DNA of 64,000 nt from Lineus longissimus (lineage: Eukaryota; Nemertea; Pilidiophora; Heteronemertea; Lineidae): assembly GCF_910592395.1 (NCBI RefSeq), contig NC_088312.1:4898001-4962000 (forward strand), written 5' to 3'. Positions within the stretch are counted from its first letter, which is position 1; the number at the start of each line of letters is the position of its first letter. A program made the position numbers and the translations under genes. This document shows positions 18,901 to 23,015 of the stretch, piece by piece. The notes beneath the pieces are model-generated. The model saw nothing but the letters and a program-made list of their open reading frames with translations, did no database searches and was not told the DNA's origin.

Positions 18901-20205
18901 CGTCGTTGTTACACTTGCTGACCTTTGACTCTGTCCATGCAGACCCGCTCTCTCAGTTGATCTGTGCCGCGACGTAGATCGGACTTCCTGTCTTCGCTCC
19001 TCTTCTGTCACCTTATGGACGTCTCTGATATCCTCAGTTGACTTTATATTAGTTACCTCCCTCTCTGTATCTGACAGTCTTTCCCTACTTTCTTCCCTTC
19101 TAACCTTCTTGATATTTTCTTTGGTTTTCTCGAGGCTAGTGAGGCTCGTCGTCTCAATTCCCGGGTGCCCTTCAGCAAGGTCATCATCTCGAAACTCCCT
19201 GGTAACTTTTTCGTCCTTCTGCGTTGTCCTGGATGCCTCTTTTGTTTCCTCTTTGGTAGTGACCTCGCTTGTTTCCTTGACCTCCCCTGTCAGCTGATCA
19301 TCCTCGCCTCCAGCTGTCTCCAGGTTAGATCTTGACTCGTCTGCTTTTCCTGAACCGTTGTCTACATCACCTGCATCTTGTCCAGCGTCTAACCCGACAT
19401 TGCATGTTCCGTCCATCTCCTGAGCCCCATGCCCTTCCTCTGTCGCTGACCCAGTTCTGTTCTCTTCCTTTCCTTCTAGTCCATTTCCAAGACGTCTGTC
19501 ATCAAATCCGTCCAATAACTTGTCAAACTCGTCCAGTATATTCTCATCCGTTGTTCCTGCTTCATTCATGTTTGCCATTGGACCTGCAGCAGTCCCGTTC
19601 ACTGTCCCATTCAAAGCTGGAGCAGCTCTGGTCTCAGAGTGAGCAGCATCCTGGACGGAGTTCCCAACGTGTTCAGATATGGCTTTCGAATTAGCATTCT
19701 CGACATCATGCCCATTTGTGGTAGGCGGGTTTCGAGCTGACGTCTGTGGAATGTTCTGTTGTTGCAATATGTCCTGTTGTTCATCATTACCACAGTCGTG
19801 GCCTCCAACACAGTTTTCATTTATGATGGCGTCCCTTTCGACAGCTTCATGCGAACGGTCGGCTGGCAGGCTGTTGCTTGCCCTCCTCTGAGTAGCTTGT
19901 TTTGTATCGTCACCATTCTGGTGTAAACCATTTTCAAATAACTCGCGTCTGCTCCTTACTAGCTTCTGTTCCTTCATTTTGACCAAATCGTCTGCTTCAG
20001 CTTCTGGAACTCTCTTTGGGCCATTATACCACAGATGGTCCTTCTCAGAGTTGACCTTCACGCCCTTGAAGACTCCCGCACCATCTCGAGTCGCCGCAAC
20101 ATTTGCTGTGATGTCACGATTGATCTTTGCGGAACCGTTGACATCATCTGCCTCCTTGTTCTTTACACTCCCCTCATTTCCATACATCGTCTGCCTTTCG
20201 GCCAT
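952..20205 (-). CDS. Giant acidic tandem-repeat protein, single 19.25 kb coding exon, unknown function
   Basis: An uninterrupted frame of 6,417 codons. The ATG at 20205 has a good context (AAGATGG) and an in-frame TAA eight codons upstream, so the start is well supported; the stop is TAG at 952. A minus-strand splice acceptor (TTTTTTACAG) ending at 20278 puts at least one non-coding exon upstream. The protein is dominated by Glu, Asp, Thr, Val, Ala and Lys and is almost free of aromatics, so it should be largely disordered. Order from the N-terminus: mixed, partly basic region (1 to about 570); 37-residue repeats (about 576-1400); 38-residue repeats (about 1595-1840); 11-residue repeats (about 1940-3190); a unique core (about 3250-3340); 10-residue repeats (about 3545-3660); 28-residue repeats (about 4110-4280); irregular Glu/Asp/Val-rich sequence; a basic Pro/Lys-rich C-terminus (last 250 residues). 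No signal peptide, membrane segment or known domain is visible. A structural or scaffold role is only a guess. Confidence 0.85.
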   Translation of the reverse strand: MAERQTMYGNEGSVKNKEADDVNGSAKINRDITANVAATRDGAGVFKGVKVNSEKDHLWYNGPKRVPEAEADDLVKMKEQKLVRSRRELFENGLHQNGDDTKQATQRRASNSLPADRSHEAVERDAIINENCVGGHDCGNDEQQDILQQQNIPQTSARNPPTTNGHDVENANSKAISEHVGNSVQDAAHSETRAAPALNGTVNGTAAGPMANMNEAGTTDENILDEFDKLLDGFDDRRLGNGLEGKEENRTGSATEEGHGAQEMDGTCNVGLDAGQDAGDVDNGSGKADESRSNLETAGGEDDQLTGEVKETSEVTTKEETKEASRTTQKDEKVTREFRDDDLAEGHPGIETTSLTSLEKTKENIKKVRREESRERLSDTEREVTNIKSTEDIRDVHKVTEEERRQEVRSTSRHRSTERAGLHGQSQRSASVTTTARAKKLRKEQEIDATTEETECEKPGIEVTTEKTDKEAVASETLEYDVITEKAEEAVLCETPETQITTAKTGNEAVASETPEHEVIPEKTEEANTCETTEIEDTSEKTETDAVASETPCEVIAEKTEAAVLCKTPEIEVTTEKTEETVLCETPGIEVTTEKTDKEAVANETLEYDVITEKAEEAVLCETPETQITTEKTGNEAVESETPKHELITEKTKETVLCETPEIEVTSEKTENEAVTSETPEHEVITEKTEETILCDTPEIEVTTEKTENEAVVSETPEHEVITEKTEETILCETPEIEVTSEKTENEAVASETPEHEVITEKTEETVLCETPEIEVTSEKTENEAVASETPEHEVITEKTEETVLCETPEIEVTSEKTENEAVASETPEHEVITEKTEETVLCETPEIEVTTEKTGNEAVASETPEHELITEKTEETVPCETLEIEVTTEKTENEAVASETPEHEVITEKTEETVLCETPEIEATTEKTGNEAVASETPEHELITEKTEETVRCETPEIEVTTEKTGNEAAASETPEHELITEKTEETVLCETPEIEVTSEKTENEAVTSETPEHEVITEKTEETVLCETPEIEVTTEKTGNEAVASETPEHELITEKTEETVLCETPEIEVTSEKTENEAVTSETPEHELITEKTEETVLCETPEIEVTTEKTENEAVASETSEHEVITEKTEETVLCETPESEVTSEKTGNAAVASETPEHEVITEKTEETVLCETTEIEDTSQKTGNEAVTSETPEHEVITEKTEETVLCESPEIEVTSEKTENEAVVSETSEHEVITEKTEETVLCETTEIEVTSQKTGNEAVTSETPEHEVITEKTEETVLCETPEIEVTSEKTENEAVVSETSEHEVITEKTEETVLCETPEIEVTTEKTENEAVASETPEHEVITEKTEETDLCETPEIEVTTEKTGNEAVATETPEHEVITEKTGAVRCVTPEIGITIKKTDEEEPDIKVTTEKTDEEVVSSRAADIVVTTEKTEEAVPTEAQEIKVKTEKSDEEAVPSETPEIGIIHQTTDKEVVPSKTPESVITTDETDKEEVPSETPEIEVTNEKTDEEAVSIESPAIVITTEKADDEIIPNETPEVNATTEKTDDEKVQSETTAVDVTTEKTVNAEVPSETSAIKVATAKTGEEAFPSETSAIEVTTEKTGIEAVPSDTAAIEVITENTGEEAVPSETPAIEVTTEKTGKEAVPTETAAIEVTTENTGEEAVPSETPAIEVTTEKTGKEAVPTETAAIEITTENTGEEAVPSETPAIEVTTEKTGKEAVPTETAAIEVTTENTGEEAVPSETPAIEVTTEKTGIEAVPTETAAIEVTTEKTGEEAVPRETPAIEVTTEKTGEEAFPTETAATEVTTEGTGEEAVTRETPAIEVTTENIGKEAVPTETKETEDVTENSEETVLHEASVIKDGTNKKVEEADPGEAPGIEITAEETEELEVISNDVPEVEVSKVPSVDAKTENTIIKDKPKTEEINEDKPGVGETEGVESIIDHKPEAEETITDNKSDAAETITDCKPVAAETITGKKPEYVENVTDDKPEAVETVSDDKSEAVETLIDDNSETIETLTDHRTEDVGRSTDDKPVAVETVSDDKSEAVETVADDKPEAVETAAYDKPEVVETVTDEKSVAVESTTDNKLVAVETLTDDNPEPVETPINDQPEADDSTVDVVMSTGEKPDVVEPLTDDKPNDAETINDNKSEDVATAIDDKPESVEIISDDKTGAVVFVSDDKPETVKIITDDRPEAVEIGIDDKPEAEENITDDKPEAVENLIDDKLEAVVTITADNEEAAEIIADDKAKAVETVIDDKPEAVETLTDDKLEAVETITADDEEAAKIVADDKAKAVETVIDDKPEAVETLTDDKLEAVVTITADDEEDAEIVADDKAKAVETVIDDKPEAVETLTDDKLEVVVTNTADNEEAAKIVADDKAKAVETVIDDKPEAVETLTDDKLEAVETITADDEEAAKILADDKAKAVETVIDDKPEAIETLTDDKLEAVVTITADDEEDAEIVADDKAKAVETVIDDKPEAVETLTDDKLEAVVTNTADNEEAAKIVADDKAKAVETVIDDKPEAVETLTDDKLEAVETLTDDKPEAVETITDDTTEDALWFIDDKPEVVEPLTDDKANDVETINHNKSEDVETVTGDKTDAVKTFTDDEPDVIETITDNKPEDVNTATDDKPEAVETVADDNAETVETIANDDPGAAETITYGKSEAVKAVANEQPEGEETPANDKPEAVDTITDNKPKAAEIPNDEKPVAAETVTDYEIDAIETITNDKPHATKTVTDENPEAVENITDDKPETVETIADGKPEALDSTASYDKQEVVKTMTDDKTEAADSVTVDKPEDVETLTDDNPEPMETPIEDHPEAGETVNDDKPEALQTSIDDKPETVEIIAYDKPEPLDTKTDDNNETVEINRCHRPEGLKPLIDDKTRAVVTFTDDKIKAGVILTNEKSGAPETIIDDTTEIVETIADGTPEAVEFITEDKPGALKTIINDKQETAVTITDRESNSMVTISDAKPEAAEIAADDKKEAVETLIDDKTEAVVPSNDATSEGVTHDETETVDTITDDKTEVVETIAADKPGASEIIVDKETGDVVISTDHKTEAVETIADEKAEVVAAITDDKTEAVETIADDKPETSESIADEVTVAGVIITADKTEAEEILADDRTQAVNTITDDKTEAVATITEDKPEAVGPIPDCMPEPMKTFSDYKPVAATIDDDKKTEVKTEVESAVADKHEVEAVVVEASSPRQIMILEAATEKLTVESTVGNEYGQDLKASLPQLSENKVYDTDIYHNIEDGVLQVQCVVKVVDGHELPEDLTFERWSQRGKVSMRDVDCQTNISLGVDDCDVVVRDPQTMKELVYSGFRKDQSVPDVEVEAALVEEAVKEETPECDTIEDESQEIESSQSKTAEMEYVQDETPEKEDKQDETTEKEAIKDESTMVETLEDESPEIEAVQYETPEIKAAQCEETEIKVVQYETSEIETAEVETLASETVQDDAREEEADQSKATEIDAVQDKIPEAEADQGETIEIDAVQDEKQEAEIQDEMPEIDGVQDEMPDAAANQGETIEIDAVQDEIPEAEAIQGDIPEAGVVQGDIAEAGIVQGDEAEAVVVQGDIPEAGVVQGDIAEAVVVQGDIPEAGVVQGDIPEAGVVQGDIAEAVVVQGDIPEAGVVQGDIPDAGLVQGEATELDAVQGEITEVEAEVETTQDDVSQDEVDMYVNADKQTRDQVHPGNTEECIIKAKEAESEVVTNDSNNSNEGRAIAETKKVRKVSTTDETKEVTVITSKGERKETISVGDEVREICTVSETEETKESSKVVRREETTKSTELGETVTETTSVSSIEKTSDNMRKSMTEESMEKISDEEDLTEITRTRSTEELSENSRIVEEEISREVSRVTSSVSSLIAEGDFETQETFVSVDGEEFASDEDTSESSEDAMPVEEKALGADTPDIGIVNEKKPRADGDAVKENTTKCDANAVTEVASAVEKGEVTEDKYDEVTEVTPEIENDLVAEGLNEVRKDEVAEVENNAVTEVEGDLVTEEVSEVEKDDVTKVESDTVPAVENEEVTEEATDNEVVNVDITKDEKGEVTEVEKIVTTDVHNQAVTDGVAEEEEDTPTQVEKKAITAVEKEEITEMATEADKETDTRDVAEADNDKVNDVEKDEVTEGDKETDTGGVAEAENDMVTDVEKDEVTEGNKERDTGDVPEAENDKVTDVEKDEVTEGNKETDTGDVAEADNDKVTDLEKDEVTEGNKERDTRDVAEADNVKVTDVENDEVTEGDKETDTGDVAEAENDKVTDVEKDEVTDTEAEQDAITKDLTEVEEEIMTEVENEEVTDDDTAAEKVAVFKGVNNAEVNEVIEVEKDAVPEACADSEKEAVSDDVTEGEKNGVTEARQDEVNEVENAVTEKDEVTNTEKDVDVPQTEQDAVTEDIDKGVKDEVTEVEKEASVANTTKEAVTGEMNEIKKEAETEDDTDVENAIIGEVEKDEVTKVEVPIDEVKEVVPEIEKTAVVTDVKNDAVAEDVTGVEDEVATEADKDAVTEVVDEDGKDEGTKVNNYTVDEVENGAVAKNVAEVETELFTEADKDAVKEERNDVIINEALITERMLRNEEAGAVIDWDKRASNLLGDNNTAVIPDAGDANTQDNSLLENKNTSVEANGEGSDELSSVGELHYEEGEEDTGRNREAKGNDLNEGEIDVEEPEGIQGSQDGGFGNDDDLTSGRTELDASGSELAIAMDETMATVKMLVEAATRAAMIEIEDEDDEAFIIDDMGESTTDSALESCSLGSYGVSSAERRTRDVMTDRDNDEGNPEYGEFNMPEEIPEGQERDGAIAPENKTFIDRSEISSSLVAEAGSASSADSVSTSHGFTEEGKESVEETHVRGGTLIPMVVVTNHATDDKDALYTESTIGNEDADTEIRNIEDEIKVTDDAGEVDKVKDIEIADDVDNVKGTDYAESVVKVTGVEDADKVDNVKDTENADDVDMDLEGEHKTDKVKDTEDTDKFEKVKDTEDADYTVEDTIDADDHDKILVSEDAGSHFRDTKVEDTDGQNVELNATDIIEGNQMKSCPGDDVDHTGPPEMKTMLEPDWNNDNVTENEITVDAIILDHEASELIDKYVDVEGENNENVSMEFIDPCSSTIEITNTRATFSAGTVRLNGPEYNNQAEDSDANENIVSGAPGGRTTSPVVMGGHKDSSVVEGSLSLSSSDESFGNAGDGVRVQKAVDMTPENEENNDIETRTTINMSAEHDKVDLDGEDVKEITKDSDIIPPVDDEVKDTNIENTGQDTDQDVPIDIGRNSAVLAGDAQVDNAEVTVITNSEADTSQESDSGLETSAPGDKDDRPVSGDTTMEENNIDSGLEGTLNEGGVVSDETYTKDGNDKTVLEANIEQTCVEKDGSNELNEQSDNATDTVENTTPQPEKSTLSNSVVELTQDAIHQAEDETAAVVGAEVVGDGKKEGENDVNSEQTGENETLAEGETVDETSQEVINNADSNDAGDIVAETGDNAEVTLIKEEKEDLSKVKDAEEIEVKATEDTPESEEGESLPILLEHESAGSVAAVGTGPAGDSQDGDELENEVENDKVTEGLESADIAADVEKTNESDVETERDDGMDTASKKSDAAESDNGTTDNDENPPAVEPEIEQTTAQDEEGSVDTGNVNEDVKREDSLAADPGNDLEQTVDDDNAETAIVADDISPADDPEIDQNITLEEGGSVQGVEKDGFSAETLENDEEQTRITVEVDEQEKEVGHENVIDVGPVPNIAEAEIEDVADVVVDQSEDVESQAVLGEDQFDDAVKEEGQSDDADVEIDTANGVVVAENKSVAEDESVTVAQNDVDAASDAAAADNNSLAGDETVTFDQDEAEAEDVNNAEDIVEFEQEDDTGMKDDNAEDQTSPPGSGVEHDGDNGPIAQDAVDHQGAEGSNEDNEVKVDMIADDNETEKEAVVELDPVESEKEFGVDGAEVGNRSHDTRDDEIERDVEFKTAEEVDGGEGDDGDNLGEDVALAAAEDEINDAEHFNVVARTGPDDGVDDRASPADSIVVQSENGDHVILEDKDSGVENDKVSKGDDTSRQESVAEGDVDTPESRDSALEVDEKTTVKETVETQEITESTHDVTESKEDPFGDWDDFDSKRKEEEAITQDEDDDAETNGVIIGNDVVQDNGDIRENIEAHNDGYESDFEDKAEEELNDDKIPPPTDRTLSRNGTPLSRATTPAASRSGTPLKRSPTPTGDDSRPNSSLNLRGAHYHVLPPIGDRERTMDSVNSLNAWQTTDEELTPRDERVADSPSPQNKKALPPLGSEPKQKAKKAAKDSNSKKTGREDRKAGSLPKPIKSSAYVEKGRLHVTLQGEANVMDFGKGKKKNPTPVPLDVNILIMKEKKSKKSPMFGQPKRKPPPRLAPVSIAEKDVVNLRAQGPQFNTKLENSEKRVNPVWRAKKLKTSNR
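7370..7875 (-). repeat. 84-bp in-frame tandem array (28-residue units)
   Basis: Six copies at exact 84-base spacing: the word gacttcatc recurs at 7372, 7456, 7540, 7624, 7708 and 7792. Each unit reads roughly TDVEKDEVTEGNKETDTGDV plus EAEND/EADND. Copies differ by a few substitutions and no frame-breaking indels. Confidence 0.9.
9235..9560 (-). repeat. 30-bp in-frame tandem array (10-residue units)
   Basis: About ten near-identical 30-base units encoding GDIPEAGVVQ or the variant GDIAEAVVVQ, partly alternating. Flanking units down to about 9,850 are more diverged (EITEVEAEV, ETIEIDAVQDE). Unlike the other arrays this block is Gly/Val/Ile-rich rather than Thr/Lys-rich. Confidence 0.9.
10190..10450 (-). 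other. Unique, non-repetitive core segment of the giant protein
   Basis: Residues about 3250-3340, close to the midpoint of the protein. This is the only stretch inside the repeat-rich body with ordinary composition: it contains Trp, Phe, Tyr, Cys and His, and reads in part YHNIEDGVLQVQCVVKVVDG and FERWSQRGKVSMRDVDCQTN. The alternation of hydrophobic and polar residues suggests a small folded domain or binding segment. I cannot assign it to a family. It would be the best query for finding homologues, because the repeats give uninformative hits. Confidence 0.55.
10640..14390 (-). repeat. 33-bp in-frame repeat region (11-residue DDKxEAVETxT units)
   Basis: Roughly 110 consecutive 11-residue units of the type DDKPEAVETLT, highly variable at the ends of the block (for example DNKSEDVETVT, DDNPEPVETPI) and homogenised in the centre (12.5-13.5 kb). 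Nearly all substitutions keep the Asp-Asp-Lys / Glu-Ala-Val pattern. Isolated single-codon length changes occur, but no frameshift. Confidence 0.85.
12540..13500 (-). repeat. 132-bp higher-order array inside the 33-bp repeat region
   Basis: Seven copies of a 44-residue (4 x 11) higher-order unit: the word gcttttgcc occurs at 12632, 12764, 12896, 13028, 13160, 13292 and 13424, exactly 132 bases apart. The four 11-mers are DDKLEAVETIT, ADDEEAAKIVA, DDKAKAVETVI and DDKPEAVETLT. Sharing of variants (for example EEDAEIVA versus EEAAKIVA, ADNEE versus ADDEE) among non-adjacent copies suggests gene conversion or unequal exchange. Confidence 0.9.
14690..15430 (-). repeat. 114-bp in-frame tandem array (38-residue units)
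   Basis: Units of 38 residues made of two 19-mers, KEAVPTETAAIEVTTENTG and EEAVPSETPAIEVTTEKTG. The word cctcaattgctggtg recurs at 14931, 15045, 15159 and 15273. More diverged 19-mers flank the core on both sides, up to about 15,900. This block is clearly related to the 37-residue array but lacks its cysteine. Confidence 0.9.
16000..18480 (-). repeat. 111-bp in-frame tandem array (37-residue, cysteine-bearing units)
   Basis: The word atgttctgg, or a one- or two-base variant, recurs at 16051 and then every 111 bases to 18271: 21 consecutive units with no length change over 2.2 kb. Each unit is a 19-mer (SETPEHEVITEKTEETVLC) plus an 18-mer (ETPEIEVTSEKTENEAVA). Almost every unit has one cysteine at the same position, so cysteines fall every 37 residues. 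More degenerate units continue to about 18,840. Confidence 0.92.
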
Positions 20206-20277
20206 CTTTGCTTCAGGAATGGAGTTTTATTCAAAAAGGATCGATTCTGGGTTGGGGCGTATCACGATTAAATCATC
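20206..20277 (-). other. 5' UTR part of the giant gene's coding exon
   Basis: Between the acceptor (AG at 20279-20278 on the minus strand, preceded by a pyrimidine tract) and the ATG at 20205. It contains the in-frame TAA that fixes the start. The upstream non-coding exon(s) must lie at higher coordinates. Confidence 0.6.
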
Positions 20278-21367
20278 CTGTAAAAAATGAAAATAAACAA
20301 AGGCTCATGCATGAAATAAATAAATATTTTTTGGTTTGAATTAGTTTCTTTGTTTTGTAATAATGTCAGATGCCATGGCCACGAGGTCTTGTCGCTATTA
20401 TACTGTTACGAGATTATGCCTAGTGATGGTTTAATGTGGCATGAAAGAAAAAAGAAACAGGGAAAAGAGTGTTTCTTTTATTTTCTCAGTCTGAGGAAAA
20501 GTTGTATATACACCTCGGCCTAACGGTATTGACTCAAACCAACAACGAGCGAAGGAAAACCAGCTAATTTCAACAGCTTTTCCCACGTGCTTTGATGGCC
20601 CTTGTCAGGCCTTGGAAACGCGTAAACAAATCTGTAACCCGGAAGGAGGTAAGGCATATCGAGAAAATGAATTCATTAAAATGCAATTGAACATATAATA
20701 GCTCATATATGTTACACTCCGGACGCATTCGCCCAGCCTCCATCTTAAGAATGAGATATTAGGATGACGATACGGACAGCCTCGGGAGTCTGACTTAGAA
20801 AATTTTCAGATAGCCCAAAGTTTTTTTTAGTATGAATGTCGAAGTAAATTTTACTCCCCTGTTTGTTTTCAACATAGCCAAAAAGCAAGGACCTAGATAT
20901 AGATTAAGGTCCTTCCCAACACGGAAGTTGGTGCATCAGTGAAATATTGATTTATTGAGTTAACTTAGCATTAATTGATAAGCGAGCCTTTTTGGTTTTC
21001 CAGACATTAGCAAGAGCATCTGGTAGATCGCATAAGGTATGTTTGAAACTTGTGTTTTAGTAAAGGGGTTTGTGAAAATTTTTATCCAGTCGTATCTTAC
21101 CAAAATCGTACATTTTCGCGGAATTGCGTTTTTTGCTTTAAAGTTTGGATGTTTTTAAAAGCCAACCCGAGATAGGGAGGGTGTTTTAAGGATGAATATA
21201 ATTTCTCAAATCATCTTCTCAGCGTTCGACCAGCGCCGCGCAGCATCAAAGTCTTAGTTCTGTATAGATGCTCAAATACTAAATTATTAATTAGACGAAT
21301 GGAGAAAATATATACAGGGTATGTAGGATATTGTCAATAAAAATTGATTATAAAACTTGTTCTTACC

Positions 21368-21450
21368 TCACAATCCTCACTTGAGAGAAAAAGTCCGAAA
21401 AAAAATTCGAAAATCCGGAGCCGAAATCCTCTCGTCCGCACCCTAATCGC
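21368..21450 (-). other. Candidate non-coding leader exon of the giant gene (3' edge only)
   Basis: Minus-strand sequence ends GATTGTGAG followed by GTAAGAACAAG, a near-perfect donor, about 1.1 kb upstream of the acceptor at 20278. The 5' limit of the exon cannot be seen. This is a splice-signal inference only. Confidence 0.25.
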
Positions 21451-22639
21451 ATCCGAGTGGGAATTAATCAGCGCAATGAATACTTAGTGATCCTTTTAAC
21501 ACTATTTGCTTACCCCCAGGCCATGCCAATATGATGTTTGAGTTTCGCGCGGGCGTATGTACCAAATTCTTTTTTCGGCGTGACATGGACGGAACACGGA
21601 TAGCGATACCCAAACATGCTCCTTGTTCCCATGGTATTTAAAAAATCTGGTCATTTGGTGCATCCGAAATTTCTATTGGGCCTACGAATTTCATATTTTT
21701 CGTTTTTGCCCGAGACAGTTTCGAATAGACAAAACTTATTTTAGCTTTGAGGCCTGTCTCCACATATCACCGCGATTTACGCAAACTGCTTCAGTATGCC
21801 ATGTTTCCCGTTTACCGTGAACCAAATGGCACATAACTTTCGCCCAGAGCCATGGAAACTAAGAATGAGACGACACAGATTATTTAAGCAAGACTATTGA
21901 CTCAACAGACCAATGAAATTATGATGTCCTGGACCTTCCAGCAAATCTCTCAGCGGGTCATCCATGCCCTATTAGCAAAACCAACATACCTCACCCCGAT
22001 CTGTTGATTTGGCGAGTTTTTAACATACTTTTGGCACTTAGGCATTTTATTTGACGTTCCCAGCGTATGAACTTGCGCCTAATACTTGAAATACGCGAAA
22101 TCCTGCTAATTATTGCCGAAAATATCATGGGTTGGTTGGTCTTTTAGGTTTAGCTTTGGAGATAGGCCTATTATAACATATCACTGAGCGCTAATAGCAT
22201 CACCGTTTGCCCTGTGATTTTCAGTTTTCTATACGACTGGTCCCCGGTCGACTGGTCGCACCCGGCAACCTCTCATGTGAGGAGTGGGTGGCTCTCCCTT
22301 AGAGCGTAGCTTTCTATCGGGGCGCGGTCTGCCTACATTTCATTCAATTGTTCAATGATGTCACCACGTTATAGACTGATATTGCAGTCACTAAATTATG
22401 CGATCCTCAGCTAGCACCCCCTATAAAGTCTGGATGGCTCCTTGTCTATTTGATTACTCAACCAGCAGCAATTTCGGCGCAGCTCCAGCTGGTCAAGTCG
22501 GTCTCCTGCGTGACCAAGATGGGTTCTTCGACTTCGCCAATGGATCTTGTCATTCGAGGAGACATTCATATATCCGTTGGATATATTATTTATTACATGG
22601 CCCACCATCAAAGTGGCAACCACACAAAAAGTCCCACAA

Positions 22640-22705
22640 AGTGGACCACTCTCATTGTGCATAGTTACACCTGCCTCCAACTATGAACAATGAGAGTGGT
22701 CCACT
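22640..22705. repeat. Near-perfect inverted repeat (hairpin), 27-nt arms, 12-nt loop
   Basis: Left arm 22640-22666 and right arm 22679-22705 are reverse complements with a single mismatch; the 12-base loop is acacctgcctcc. The arms carry the words gtggaccactctcattgt and acaatgagagtggtccac. It may be a small palindromic element or a transcribed hairpin. It lies about 350 bases upstream of the FAM162-like start codon. Confidence 0.85.
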
Positions 22706-22832
22706 CTGCGTTGAACCTGTCTGATACAGTTGTTGCGTACCCCATGCGCCACACGATCTCAAATGTCGGTGTGGCTCCTAGTCGATTTTACAACCGTGCG
22801 ATGACCAAGGACGTACAATCAACGTTTCGCAC

Positions 22833-22840
22833 TGACGTCA
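22833..22840. promoter_or_regulatory. Perfect CRE palindrome (TGACGTCA) upstream of the FAM162-like gene
   Basis: An exact CREB/ATF consensus octamer 176 bases upstream of the FAM162-like ATG, in the space shared with the divergent giant gene. Position and perfect match make it a plausible promoter element. No TATA box is evident, and the transcription start is not visible. Confidence 0.5.
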
Positions 22841-23015
22841 GATGCTGCCATCTGTGAGGCAAAGATTGTCCCAAGTGTCTGCATTTTAGTGTCCCTTCTC
22901 GCCATGGGAGCCGCCACTGTTCAAATCTGACCTCGAAAAAGGTAAACACAGATTTCGTTGTGTGTGGGGAACACAGCTGAAGTTTCGAATTCTCGCATTT
23001 TACAACTAAAACAAC

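Larger units (their letters stand above)
20278..23015. other. Intergenic region between the divergent giant gene and the FAM162-like gene
   Basis: No convincing coding exon. It should contain both promoters and the leader exon(s) of the giant gene. A good minus-strand donor (GTGAG|GTAAGAA, exon edge at 21368) could end a non-coding first exon in a locally CpG-containing stretch (21,370-21,450). A strong hairpin and a CRE are listed separately. Confidence 0.4.
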
